From: Bog-159 sp049516155
GTDB lineage: Bacteria; Acidobacteriota; Terriglobia; Bryobacterales; Bryobacteraceae
Reading direction: 5' to 3'
Assembly: GCA_049516155.1 (NCBI GenBank)
Contig: JBEKTJ010000007.1
Coordinates: forward strand, 1 to 64,000
DNA length: 64,000 nucleotides
Shown here: one piece after another, positions 1-7,404 of the stretch
Position numbering within the stretch: the stretch's first letter is position 1
How the letters are laid out: each line of letters begins with the position of its first letter
Position numbers and translations under genes: made by a program
Notes under the pieces: model-generated
Seen by the model: the letters and a program-made list of their open reading frames with translations, nothing else
The model's database searches: none
What the model was told of the DNA's origin: nothing

Positions 1-25
1 GGCAGCGATGGGCGCTCCAATCACT

Positions 26-78
26 GCCGCGCCCCACCGCCATCTCGCGCTGCGGGCGCCACGAAGTCGAACAGGGCC
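26..78 (-). repeat. Decayed copy of the 3' end of the gene at 1173
   Basis: About 52 bp match 1177-1228 with one 1-bp deletion, one 1-bp insertion and a few substitutions. On the minus strand it still reads through to a stop, ending FVAPAARDGGGARQ against FVAPAREMAVGARR in the intact gene. The two copies bracket the VapBC pair and the ParE relic, so the intervening block probably came with the duplication. The window edge hides whether the copy continues to the left. Confidence 0.7.
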
Positions 79-151
79 GGCCGGTTCGGCATACTGCATT
101 CTGATCCCGGGGTGTTGGATGGCGGAGGCCAGTGATCGAGCCAGCGGCTCG

Positions 152-330
152 TCACTGAATCCGAAAGGCCTCCAACTGCCGCGCACCGTGCACGACCGCG
201 ATGATCTGAATGGGTGTGGTTTCCCAGCGATAAGCGATGACCTAGGAGTGAACCTTCCAGAAACGGGTGCCGCGAGTCGGCCAGATCCTCGCGGTGGTGT
301 CCCATTCCCGGAGTCCGCGGTTGCCGGCCG
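152..330 (-). pseudogene. Decayed RelE/ParE-family toxin (C-terminal half)
   Basis: The ParE signature is split over two frames. One frame reads HHREDLADSRH; the other reads RFWKVHS, an in-frame TAG, then VIAYRWETTPIQIIAVVHGA and RQLEAF before a TGA at 152-154. Together they resemble the usual ParE ending, in which a Tyr or Leu stands where the stop now is. At least one frameshift and one nonsense change are needed, and no start or N-terminal half is visible. It lies just downstream of the VapC gene on the same strand. The assignment rests on motif recognition only. Confidence 0.6.
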
Positions 331-346
331 CTCTATTGGATGCCAT

Positions 347-751
347 CTAGTCAACGACTGGCACAAGCTTCGATTGAATAATAGGCTGATCGGACGTCAC
401 CAGACGAAAACCGTGCACACGGGCAGATGCAACGATGGCCCGGTCGGCGGGATCCCGTAACGTGTCGCCCAAGGCAGCGACCTCCGCGGCAATCTCGACG
501 TCGAGGGGTACGACATGAAAGCGCGTGCCTGCATCAAGGACGGCGAATAGTTCCTGAACTGGAACCCGCAGCCGCGTGCGGCCCTTCCCCAACAGCACCG
601 CGATCTCAAGCAGTGTGATGGCGCTTACCGCAAGCGGTTCCCCTCGCCGGATTGCGTCGCGGAGCACCCGTGTCTGATCCCGCGAGAGCCTTTTCGGTTC
701 CACCAGCCAGCGGACAAGAACGTGAGTGTCAAGCAGGAACTGAGGGACCAA
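347..751 (-). CDS. vapC: PIN-domain ribonuclease toxin (VapC family)
   Basis: 134 aa, normal length for a VapC toxin, a metal-dependent RNase that stops translation when released from its antitoxin. The PIN acidic residues are visible: D8 in LLDTHVLV, E49 in ITLLEIA, D100/D103 in RDPADRAIVASA and D121 in VTSDQ. Start is a TTG at 751, 18 nt after the antitoxin stop, in the usual antitoxin-first order. No frame damage is seen, so this pair is probably functional, unlike the ParE relic beside it. The RNA target cannot be read from sequence. Confidence 0.9.
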   Translation of the reverse strand: MVPQFLLDTHVLVRWLVEPKRLSRDQTRVLRDAIRRGEPLAVSAITLLEIAVLLGKGRTRLRVPVQELFAVLDAGTRFHVVPLDVEIAAEVAALGDTLRDPADRAIVASARVHGFRLVTSDQPIIQSKLVPVVD

Positions 752-769
752 ATTGGAAATCCTTTATCC

Positions 770-1009
770 CTACCGGAGGACTTCCCATAGATCCGACATG
801 TCGGCGGTTAACTCTCCATCCGGAATATGCACCTTGCCCCTCCACAGTCCCTCGGACGATGGCCACGGCCGCTTCCGCACCGGTCTCACCGTGGCCACGG
901 GCCGGCCCCTTTTGGTGACGGTGATCGTGCCGCCGTTGCGGCCGATCTCATCGAGCAGCGCGAGGCACTTTGCTTTGAATTCCGTCGCGCCGACCACTCG
1001 GCTATTCAT
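770..1009 (-). CDS. Phd/YefM-type antitoxin
   Basis: 79 aa. The N-terminal half has the Phd/YefM fold signature (VGATEFKAKCLALLDEI, then TITVTKRGRPVATV), which dimerises and binds DNA. The C-terminal tail (about residues 48-79, ending SDLWEVLR) would wrap and inhibit the PIN toxin encoded 18 nt downstream. The pair should be autorepressed: a 7-bp inverted repeat lies 5 nt upstream of the ATG (1014-1045). Part of the VapBC block flanked by the duplicated gene end. Confidence 0.88.
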   Translation of the reverse strand: MNSRVVGATEFKAKCLALLDEIGRNGGTITVTKRGRPVATVRPVRKRPWPSSEGLWRGKVHIPDGELTADMSDLWEVLR

Positions 1010-1013
1010 AACC

Positions 1014-1045
1014 CAATGGTAGCATAACTGGTCACCTGACCATTG
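1014..1045 (-). promoter_or_regulatory. Candidate operator of the VapBC-type pair
   Basis: Perfect 7-bp arms CAATGGT (1014-1020) and ACCATTG (1039-1045) flank a core that holds a second inverted repeat, GGTCA-CC-TGACC (1030-1041). It lies immediately upstream of the antitoxin start at 1009, where toxin-antitoxin complexes normally autorepress. A TATGCT-like -10 lies on the minus strand at 1021-1026. Seen by eye; binding is inferred. Confidence 0.5.
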
Positions 1046-1172
1046 CAGATCGGTGCTCGCCGTATGGGGACAAATCGTCGGCGCCGGCTCATTGGCCGGC
1101 CGGCGGTGTTGTAGCTTGCCATTCGTGGCGGCGCCGCGAGTGATCGCGTAGCCGTGCCGTCATAATAACGCT

Positions 1173-1562
1173 CTACCGCCGCGCCCCCACCGCCATCTCG
1201 CGCGCGGGCGCCACGAATTCCAGCAGCGCCCGCTTGATCTCCGGCGGAATGCTGAACCGCTCGATCTCATTCAAATCGCCGGCGGCGTACTTCACGCTGT
1301 CGCCGTTCATGGCGATAGCGATAAACAGGTGGCGGGTCACTTCGTGGAACAATCCCCGCGGCTCCTGCTTCTCCGCTTGAAAAGTTAGGGCGCGGACCGG
1401 CATCTCGTCGTCCGCCAAGCTGGTCTCGTACGCCATCGCCACCTCGGTCGAGATACGCCTCTCGTAATCGGCTTGGATGCGCCGCGCTCTATCTCTCCAG
1501 GAAACCTCCTGGTAGACCAGCGCGGCGATCGCAAAAAGCAACAGTATTTCAAGCGAAGTCAT
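1173..1562 (-). CDS. Small membrane-anchored protein of the PspA/flotillin operon
   Basis: 129 aa, family not recognised. Residues 3-18 form one hydrophobic segment (LEILLLFAIAALVYQE), followed by a charged, probably helical stretch (about 20-45) and a soluble C-terminal part. It begins 3 nt after the pspA stop, so the two are probably cotranslated, and it is last in a five-gene operon of membrane-maintenance proteins. A role as membrane anchor or partner of PspA is inferred from position only. Its 3' end has been duplicated at 26-78. Confidence 0.75.
   Translation of the reverse strand: MTSLEILLLFAIAALVYQEVSWRDRARRIQADYERRISTEVAMAYETSLADDEMPVRALTFQAEKQEPRGLFHEVTRHLFIAIAMNGDSVKYAAGDLNEIERFSIPPEIKRALLEFVAPAREMAVGARR
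1177..1228 (-). repeat. Intact member of the 52-bp duplication
   Basis: The 3' coding end of the membrane-protein gene, repeated in degraded form at 26-78. The pair flanks about 1.1 kb carrying VapBC and the ParE relic. Confidence 0.7.
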
Positions 1563-1565
1563 CGG

Positions 1566-2222
1566 TCAGCTCCGTTTGGCCTTCATCTCGGCCAGCATCT
1601 TCTCGATCTGGTCCTGTTTTTCGAGCGCCGCCAGTTGATCTTCGACGTCGTCCTTAAACAACTCCGCCTTAGCCTGGCTGACCGCTTCGCTGTGACGGAC
1701 CTTGTCCTTCATCCGATCAAACGTGGCTTCCGTGGAATGGTCGCTGGTGGCAAACTGCGCGTCGGTGGCCTTGCTGGCGGCGCGCGCACGGCGATGCTGC
1801 GCGATCAGCACATCCTTCTTAGCCTGCGCCTCCGCCAGCTTCTGCGCCAGCTTCTGCAGCGCGGATTTCAGATTGTCCACCTGCACCTTCTGATCCGCCA
1901 CCTGCTCGCGGAAGCTGTCGCCCATCTGGCGGTAGCTTACCGAGCGCTCCAGCGCCACCCGCGCCAGATCGTCCTGCTTCTTGTCTACGGCCATCTCCGC
2001 TTTGCGCACCCATTCCGCGGTCTTCTCTTCGTTCTCCTGGTGCTTCTTCTCCAGCACGTGCTGATCGGCGATGGCGATGGCCACCTGCGTCTTGACCTGC
2101 AGCAATTGGTTCTGCATGTCCAGAATCACCTGCTTAATCATTTTTTCCGGGTCTTCGGCCTTATCGATAAGGTCGTTCAGGTTCGCACGAACCAGTGTAG
2201 ATACTCGTTCCATTAGTGCCAT
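1566..2222 (-). CDS. pspA: PspA/IM30 (Vipp1) family membrane-stress protein
   Basis: 218 aa, usual PspA size (about 220). It opens with an amphipathic helix (MALMERVSTLVRANLNDLID), then AEDPEKMIKQ, the conserved start of the PspA coiled coil, and stays heptad-rich to about residue 150. PspA proteins assemble on damaged inner membrane and limit proton leak. Start chosen by AAAGGAG 7 nt upstream. It follows the flotillin gene; flotillin, NfeD and PspA are known to co-occur in membrane-microdomain and envelope-stress operons. No PspBC or PspF is present here, so control is probably by the operon's own XRE regulator. Confidence 0.93.
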   Translation of the reverse strand: MALMERVSTLVRANLNDLIDKAEDPEKMIKQVILDMQNQLLQVKTQVAIAIADQHVLEKKHQENEEKTAEWVRKAEMAVDKKQDDLARVALERSVSYRQMGDSFREQVADQKVQVDNLKSALQKLAQKLAEAQAKKDVLIAQHRRARAASKATDAQFATSDHSTEATFDRMKDKVRHSEAVSQAKAELFKDDVEDQLAALEKQDQIEKMLAEMKAKRS

Positions 2223-2250
2223 AATCTTTCTCCTTTAGAATCAATCGGGC

Positions 2251-2272
2251 GGACAGGCCAGGAGGCCTGTCC
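2251..2272 (-). repeat. Dispersed 3'-end hairpin element, copy 1
   Basis: Perfect 9-bp arms GGACAGGCC/GGCCTGTCC around a 4-nt loop, starting 7 nt after the flotillin stop in the direction of transcription. Other copies lie at 5379-5400, 46458-46479 and 57521-57571, with a worn one at 16695-16720. There is no U-tract, so it may be a REP-like element or RNA 3'-end structure and not a classical terminator. Confidence 0.75.
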
Positions 2273-2279
2273 TACCTGG

Positions 2280-3719
2280 CTAGACGGCCGTGCCCTTGGC
2301 TTTATCCTCGGGCGGCTTGGGTTGTTTCTCGCCAATCTGCTTCACCTTCGAGAACAACTCGGACATCTTCATACCGGAGAGGGTTTCAAACAGCGCCGGA
2401 ATCTGCGCTGCCATAGCCGCCATATCTCCGGTGATCTTGTTCATGCCGGCTGAGTGGCCATCGCCGGTTGAGACGATGGTGATCTTGTCCACATTGGCCA
2501 GCGGTGCGGCCAGCGCGCGCACGATCTCGGGCAACCCGGTGATGAGCTTGTCTACGACCGCGGCTTGGTTATATTCCTGGTAAGCCTCGGCTTTCACGTT
2601 CATGGCGCGGGCCTCGGCGTCGCCCTTTTTGAAGATGATTTCAGCTTCCGCCTCGCCCTGCGCGCGAATGGCTGCGGCGTGGCCGTCGGCTTCCATCACC
2701 AATTTCGATTTCTCGGCTTCGGCCAGCGTCTCGATGCGCCGGCGCTCCACTTCCGCGGGCTTCAGCACGGTGGCGATCAACTCGCGCTCGCGGCGCTGGA
2801 TCTCGGCGTCCTGCACGGCCACTTCGTGCTCCTTCTGCACTTGTTGGATCTTCACCTGCTCCGCGATCACCTGCTGCTGCATCACGTTGGCCTGGATCTC
2901 ATAAGCCTTGTCGGCCGACGCCTGCTGCTTCTTAATGGTCTCGTTGTAGTTGGCCTTCTTGATTTCCAGGTCGCGCGTGGCCTCGGCCTGCTTGGCCTGC
3001 GACAGCGTCTCCGCCAGCACCCGTTCCTGGTCGGCCTGGGCCTTTGCGACGGCGGCCGCGCGCGTAGCTTCGGCGCGCTTGATGGCGGTGTCCCGCTCGG
3101 CCTCGGCGGCGGCTACATCGGCGTCGCGCTTGATCCGCGCCACGTCCGGCCGGCCCATGTTGGAGATGTATTCGTTCTTGTCGCGGACTTCCTTGATGGT
3201 GAACGAAATCACTTCCAGCCCCATCTTGTTCATGTCGTCGGCGCAGGTGGAGCGCATGCGGTCGCCCACCATCTCCGGCTGCTTTACGATTTCTTCCACC
3301 GTCAATTGCCCGATGATGCCGCGCAGATGGCCTTCCATCACCAACCGGATGAGGCCCTCGCGCTCCTGATCGGTCTTGGTCAGAAACTGCTCGGCGGCAG
3401 TTTGGATGGACTCCGGGTCCGACTTCACCTTGATTTGCGCCACGGCTTCCACTGTTACCGCAACGCCTTGGCGGGTGTAGAGATCCTGCTGCGGCGCCAC
3501 GTCAAACGACATCAGCTCCAGCGAGAGGCTTTTGTAGCTCTCGACCACGGGCCAGATGACAGTGCCGCGCCCTTTGACAATGCGCGTACCCTTGCGTCCA
3601 TAGACGATCAGGGCCTCATGCGGACCCGCCTTGCGGTACAGCCGTGCCAGCATCGACGCGATCAACACGATCGCGAGTAACATCAACAACACGACAACCA
3701 CTACCATGTCCTTCTGCAT
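2280..3719 (-). CDS. Flotillin-like SPFH-domain membrane protein
   Basis: 479 aa. An N-terminal membrane segment (about residues 5-24) is followed by an SPFH/band-7 domain, then a long Ala/Glu/Lys coiled coil (about 190-390) with the EAEAEI-type repeats typical of flotillin, and a C-terminal tail. Flotillins scaffold ordered membrane patches, in Bacillus with an NfeD partner (YuaF-YuaG). The NfeD gene is directly upstream and pspA downstream. Start chosen at 3719 because AAGGAG stands 6 nt ahead; an upstream in-frame TTG at 3734 lacks such a site. Confidence 0.93.
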   Translation of the reverse strand: MQKDMVVVVVLLMLLAIVLIASMLARLYRKAGPHEALIVYGRKGTRIVKGRGTVIWPVVESYKSLSLELMSFDVAPQQDLYTRQGVAVTVEAVAQIKVKSDPESIQTAAEQFLTKTDQEREGLIRLVMEGHLRGIIGQLTVEEIVKQPEMVGDRMRSTCADDMNKMGLEVISFTIKEVRDKNEYISNMGRPDVARIKRDADVAAAEAERDTAIKRAEATRAAAVAKAQADQERVLAETLSQAKQAEATRDLEIKKANYNETIKKQQASADKAYEIQANVMQQQVIAEQVKIQQVQKEHEVAVQDAEIQRRERELIATVLKPAEVERRRIETLAEAEKSKLVMEADGHAAAIRAQGEAEAEIIFKKGDAEARAMNVKAEAYQEYNQAAVVDKLITGLPEIVRALAAPLANVDKITIVSTGDGHSAGMNKITGDMAAMAAQIPALFETLSGMKMSELFSKVKQIGEKQPKPPEDKAKGTAV

Positions 3720-3743
3720 ACTTCTCCTTTTCAAGACCTCCGC

Positions 3744-4373
3744 CTATGCATTCTGACTTCTGTCTTCCGACTCCTGACTTCTTGCTTCGGTTTCCTCCGC
3801 CATATCCTCCCAGCGGCGCACGTACGCGATGCCTTTTTCATAGCGCTGCACCACTACCTCCGCGCCCTTGGGGATGGCCGTCCCGTCGTCGCTGCGGGCG
3901 CCGGAAACGCGGCGCACGCCCTCCTGCGAGAAAACGATCTCGCCGGTGCCGCCCTGGCGAATCGGAATGCTCAACTTTCCCAGCACGCCGATCATGTCGT
4001 AGTCCGCGGGATCCAGACCTTGGTCGTCCGAGGCCAGCTTCGCCAGGAACCAGAACACGATGGCAGCGCCGCCGAGGCCGCTCAACAATGCAATCGCCAG
4101 CGCCACCAGGAACCACACCGCATAAAAGCGCTCCAGCAGGTAACCCGTGCCGCCGAACCACGCGAGAAAGGCGGTCATGGTGCCAAAATTCAGCCACGGG
4201 ATGCCCTCCGCCTCTCCGCCCGCATCTACATGCGGCACATGCATATGCGGCACGTGCACGTGCGGCACATGGATGTGCGGCAGGTGCAGATGTGCGCTGC
4301 CGGTCAGCACCGACAGTAGGCTTAGCGCCAGGCCCAACAGAAAACAGATCAAATAGAAATCGGCCCACGTCAT
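3744..4373 (-). CDS. NfeD-family membrane protein with histidine-rich loop
   Basis: 209 aa. A first membrane helix (about 5-25) is followed by a loop of HxHxPH repeats (about 28-48; nine His in 21 residues), two more hydrophobic segments (about 62-80 and 86-112) and a C-terminal NfeD OB-fold (about 122-190: IGVLGKLSIPIRQGGTGEIV, then KGAEVVVQRYEKGIAYV). NfeD proteins partner flotillins, and the flotillin gene follows. Its ATG overlaps the regulator's stop by 4 nt. The His-rich insert is not a usual NfeD feature and suggests metal binding. The last residues (SQESEDRSQNA) are encoded by the dispersed repeat at 3748-3784, so the natural C-terminus has been replaced or extended by repeat DNA. Confidence 0.88.
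   Translation of the reverse strand: MTWADFYLICFLLGLALSLLSVLTGSAHLHLPHIHVPHVHVPHMHVPHVDAGGEAEGIPWLNFGTMTAFLAWFGGTGYLLERFYAVWFLVALAIALLSGLGGAAIVFWFLAKLASDDQGLDPADYDMIGVLGKLSIPIRQGGTGEIVFSQEGVRRVSGARSDDGTAIPKGAEVVVQRYEKGIAYVRRWEDMAEETEARSQESEDRSQNA
3748..3784. repeat. Dispersed GAAGTCAGGAG-type repeat, copy 1
   Basis: Pyrimidine-rich unit made of TTCTGACTTCTGTCTTC and CTCCTGACTTCT blocks. Related sequence occurs twice in inverted orientation at 37436-37522. Here it forms the 3' end of the NfeD gene, including near its stop codon. Confidence 0.65.
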
Positions 4374-4912
4374 TGCGATCGCCTCCCTCGTTTGGACAAA
4401 AGTTTAGGCAAAGCCTTGGACGAAGCCTCCGTGGCCGCCGCTGCCGGAGCGGGCTTCAATACCTGCAATAAGCGCTCGGCTAGGCCCGGGTTATCCAGGA
4501 TGGCGCCCAGCAACACCACGCACATGCGCGAATCGTCGTGCCGCGCCACGCGCAACAGCGCCTGGCTCAGATCGGCGTCGCCATGGAAACGCTCGGCGCC
4601 GTTGATCAGCCACAGATCCAGCTTGTTCTCCAGAGCGCCTACGTCGGACATCAGCTCTTCCTGATAGCCCTCCGGATCGTCCACCAGGTATCCTGGATGG
4701 ACTTTGTAAAACTTCGCCAGCAGCATACGGCTGGAATTGGTCAGGTGCGGCCGCGCGCCGCTCTCGATCTGCGACAGATATGCCTGACTGATCGTTTCAC
4801 GCAGCTCCTTCTTGAGCAGGCGCACCACTTCGGCCTGCGTCAGCGCGTCCTGGCGGCCCCGCAGCGCGCCTTCGATTTCCCGCAGGTACCGGAGCTTTTC
4901 GCCTAGTTTCAT
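4370..4912 (-). CDS. XRE-type helix-turn-helix regulator of the NfeD-flotillin-PspA operon
   Basis: 180 aa from the preferred ATG (MKLGEKLRYLREIEGALRG). An N-terminal HTH domain (about 3-75) contains TQAEVVRLLKKEL and ISQAYLSQIESGARPHLTNS, the recognition-helix pattern of Xre/Cro proteins. The C-terminal part (about 95-180) is Leu/Ala-rich and unassigned, with a basic tail. It is the first gene of the operon and overlaps nfeD by 4 nt. A strong promoter with an inverted repeat between its -35 and -10 lies just upstream (4931-4960), pointing to autoregulation. The longer ORF from 4960 would start inside that promoter and is rejected. Confidence 0.85.
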   Translation of the reverse strand: MKLGEKLRYLREIEGALRGRQDALTQAEVVRLLKKELRETISQAYLSQIESGARPHLTNSSRMLLAKFYKVHPGYLVDDPEGYQEELMSDVGALENKLDLWLINGAERFHGDADLSQALLRVARHDDSRMCVVLLGAILDNPGLAERLLQVLKPAPAAAATEASSKALPKLLSKRGRRSQ

Positions 4913-4930
4913 ATATTGCAGATCGTAATT

Positions 4931-4960
4931 ATAATATAGCAATATGCTATAACGTGTCAA
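4931..4960 (-). promoter_or_regulatory. Sigma70-type promoter with palindromic operator in the spacer
   Basis: On the minus strand TTGACA (4955-4960) and TATTAT (4931-4936) are 18 bp apart. The spacer is almost filled by a perfect inverted repeat, TATAGCA-TAT-TGCTATA (4935-4951). A repressor bound there would block RNA polymerase, and the first gene downstream is an HTH regulator. The site may also affect the divergent gene starting at 4999. Confidence 0.65.
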
Positions 4961-4998
4961 GGGAAATATTCGGCCTGTTTTCAGCGGCTTCGGCTATT

Positions 4999-5298
4999 AT
5001 GGTGGAGATGCCGCTCTACATCTTTGCCCGCTTTGAACCCAGGCCTGAAAAAGAGTTACAACTGCGTGACGAGCTGACGCTTGTTCTGGAGCCGACGCGC
5101 GCGGAGCCCGGATGCGTGCGCATCCACGTATTCGAATCGACGCGTGGTCCTCTGGCCTATTTCATTCACTCCGAATGGGTCGACGAGGCGGCGTTCGACG
5201 CGCATGCGGAACTGCCCCACACCCGGCGGTTCGTGGGCGCTGTTGTGGATCTCATAGCGAATCCTTTTCAAGCCGTGCGCACGAAACGAGTCGGTTGA
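4999..5298 (+). CDS. ABM-superfamily (YgiN-like) monooxygenase-fold protein
   Basis: 99 aa from the preferred ATG. The sequence (PLYIFARFEPRPEKELQLRD, EPGCVRIHVFES, FIHSEWVDEAAFDAHAELPH) has the spacing of antibiotic-biosynthesis-monooxygenase domains: small ferredoxin-like dimers that include quinol monooxygenases and haem-degrading enzymes. The substrate cannot be inferred. It is transcribed divergently from the flotillin operon and shares its regulatory region. The in-frame ATG at 4954 would lie inside the opposing promoter. Confidence 0.75.
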   Translation: MVEMPLYIFARFEPRPEKELQLRDELTLVLEPTRAEPGCVRIHVFESTRGPLAYFIHSEWVDEAAFDAHAELPHTRRFVGAVVDLIANPFQAVRTKRVG

Positions 5299-5378
5299 TC
5301 GCCGATACGCCGGCCTGCTGAGGGTAATTGCGCGCCACTCCGAAGCTGTTAAGGATGCTCTGCGCAAAGCGGGATAAA

Positions 5379-5400
5379 CGACAGGCCAGGAGGCCTGTCG
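5379..5400 (-). repeat. Dispersed 3'-end hairpin element, copy 2
   Basis: Arms CGACAGGCC/GGCCTGTCG around a 4-nt loop. Both outer bases differ from copy 1 in a compensatory way (G-C to C-G), which suggests that the hairpin itself is selected. It begins a few nt after the stop codon of the MtrB-like gene, in the same orientation relative to the gene as the other copies. Confidence 0.75.
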
Positions 5401-5403
5401 TAC

Positions 5404-7404
5404 CTAGCGGGAGATGGTGAGTCCGGTCTGGAGAATGTGCGCGCGAAAGCCTTCGTATTGGTAGAAGGCCTCATCGTACCCGTAGTAACGGTATTCCGAT
5501 TTCCATACGAGACCCTTGTGCAAAGGCAGAGAGAGGCGCGCCAATGGCTGGTAATACGTGGTGGGCCGGCTGCCTGAGGAGATGAACAGCGATCCGCCGA
5601 ATGCCACGTGGGGCGCGAGCTTCGCATAAGCGGGCAAGGCTAGATCGACGAGCGCGCTGGCGTTGTGGGCGTTGTCGCGGTAGAGCGACGTCTCGGGGCC
5701 GAGGGTTTCGGGCTCCAGGTAGCCGATGTCGGAGCGCAATGTCGAGCGCGTGTATTCGCCCAGAATGCTGACGCGCTTCGATGGCGTCCAGGAAGCCGAT
5801 AAGGAATTCTGGCGACTCAGAAAATCGTAGTTGATGCCGGTGGTGGGATTCTGGTTATTCAGCAGCGAGAAACTGGCCTGCAAAGCCAGCTTGGAGGCAA
5901 GCTGGTATCGCGCGCGGGCGCGCATCTTCTGGTAGTTATAAAGGCTGGTGCGGAAGTAAGCGTGGGAAGTATCCGCCGCCTCGAAATCCACATTGGCCGA
6001 GAGCTTTTGGGTGGCGCGAAAGTGGATTCCGGCGATGCCTACCTGTTGGCGCAGTTCACTGGATTCCTGGCCGGGTCCCGCGATGAGCATGTTGCCGGTT
6101 TCGGCATCCCCCCACGCATATCGATAGCCGCCGTGCAGGGTGAGCTTATGAGTTACATCCAGCAAGACATCGGTTTGTTCCTGGTTGTAGTTCATCACCA
6201 GCAGACTGGTCAGATCCGTAGGCGTAGTCATGGCGGCGGAGAGCGGCTGGAGGATCATATCGGTGACCAGGCCTGCCGCCGCGGTATGCATGCGGTCCGT
6301 CATCCAGGATTCCAGAATACGCACCCGCTTCAGCGGGCGCAGTTCGAAACCCAGGCTGCCCGTGGTATGCGGCTGCTTGCCCTCAGCGAAGCCCAAAGCC
6401 TGTTCTCCGGTATAAAACAGGATGGCCTCCTGCACTACCAGACTGCCGGCATCGGACTGCGTATAGTTGACGTTGGTATTGGGAAGGCTGTACAGAAACT
6501 GGCCAGACACATCCAACCAGGAGTAAGGGCTGGCGGTAAACAGTCCCTTGCTATAAATACTGCTGCCGCGGATGCCGTAAGCCTGAGCCAGATTCGTCAA
6601 GTCGAGCGTCTGGCCAAAGTATGGCTCATAATTATTGCCGTAATTGAGAGTGGAATCGTAGGCCTGCTGATCGTCGCGCAGGGTGGTGCCGCCTTGTTCC
6701 AGGGTGGCGTGAAAGCGGTTGAACTCCAAGTGGACGCCGCCTCGATAATTATCCGTCTTATCGAAAGTGTAGTCGGCGACGGGGTACGTGTTCGCATCGG
6801 AAACGAACGTAGTGATGCCGGTCCCCTCGCCGGAATCGCGGCCGTAGGCAAGGTATGGAATGATGCGATGGCCCGGAAACAGGTCCAACTGGAAATCGCT
6901 CATGCGGCGGCGGGCGAAGTAGGAGTCCTCGTCCAGCACCAGGCCGGTGCCGAGCAAGGGATCGGCAAAGGACGGCAACAGGTTGAAATATGCGATATCG
7001 CGATAGTCGAAATTGAAATCGTAAATGCCGCGCTTAGAGGCGTCGATGTGCAGTGTGTTGTAAGGATCGCCGCCCCAGTTGTTGGCGCGCACGTCCAGGC
7101 GGTCGAAAAGGCGCTTTTTGGGATCGACGATGGTGAGGTCCAGACCCAGCAGGCGCGGACCCTGGCCCAGATTGACCACGCTGCGATACACGTCGTTGTC
7201 GCCGCCGATGCTGGTGAAACGGTAGCCGAAGTCGACGCTGCCGGTGATCCACTGCTCACTGGAGGGTGTGGGCGAGGCAGCGGCGGGTGCGTCGGAGGCG
7301 GCGACGACGGGGGCAGGTGATGCTGGCGTTGCCGGCGCGGTCTGAGCGGGTGGATCCTGCGCCAGAAGCGGAATCGAGACGAGCAAAGCCAATGCGAGTC
7401 TCAC
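5404..7404 (-). CDS. MtrB/PioB-family outer-membrane beta-barrel
   Basis: 666 aa. A signal peptide (VRLALALLVSIPLLAQ) and a Pro/Ala-rich linker (about 17-52) lead into a long barrel of alternating aromatic and hydrophobic strands (TGSVDFGYRFTSIGGDN onward), ending ...LQTGLTISR with no terminal aromatic. In Shewanella and Rhodopseudomonas such barrels sheathe a decahaem cytochrome and let electrons cross the outer membrane. Start is a GTG whose last bases overlap the TGA of the MtrA-like gene (GTGA), so translation is coupled. I see none of the N-terminal cysteines found in Shewanella MtrB. The hairpin at 5379-5400 follows the stop. Confidence 0.82.
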   Translation of the reverse strand: MRLALALLVSIPLLAQDPPAQTAPATPASPAPVVAASDAPAAASPTPSSEQWITGSVDFGYRFTSIGGDNDVYRSVVNLGQGPRLLGLDLTIVDPKKRLFDRLDVRANNWGGDPYNTLHIDASKRGIYDFNFDYRDIAYFNLLPSFADPLLGTGLVLDEDSYFARRRMSDFQLDLFPGHRIIPYLAYGRDSGEGTGITTFVSDANTYPVADYTFDKTDNYRGGVHLEFNRFHATLEQGGTTLRDDQQAYDSTLNYGNNYEPYFGQTLDLTNLAQAYGIRGSSIYSKGLFTASPYSWLDVSGQFLYSLPNTNVNYTQSDAGSLVVQEAILFYTGEQALGFAEGKQPHTTGSLGFELRPLKRVRILESWMTDRMHTAAAGLVTDMILQPLSAAMTTPTDLTSLLVMNYNQEQTDVLLDVTHKLTLHGGYRYAWGDAETGNMLIAGPGQESSELRQQVGIAGIHFRATQKLSANVDFEAADTSHAYFRTSLYNYQKMRARARYQLASKLALQASFSLLNNQNPTTGINYDFLSRQNSLSASWTPSKRVSILGEYTRSTLRSDIGYLEPETLGPETSLYRDNAHNASALVDLALPAYAKLAPHVAFGGSLFISSGSRPTTYYQPLARLSLPLHKGLVWKSEYRYYGYDEAFYQYEGFRAHILQTGLTISR

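Noticed and set aside
2565..3680. Long plus-strand ORF opposite the flotillin gene
   Set aside because: Low-complexity Leu/His/Arg shadow of a coding strand with clear SPFH and coiled-coil content.
4225..4305. Short tandem repeats considered as a CRISPR or regulatory array
   Set aside because: They are in frame within NfeD and encode HxHxPH units; no spacers of CRISPR type.
5962..7320. 452-codon plus-strand ORF opposite the MtrB-like gene
   Set aside because: No recognisable domain or start context; the minus strand has signal peptide, barrel pattern and operon coupling.
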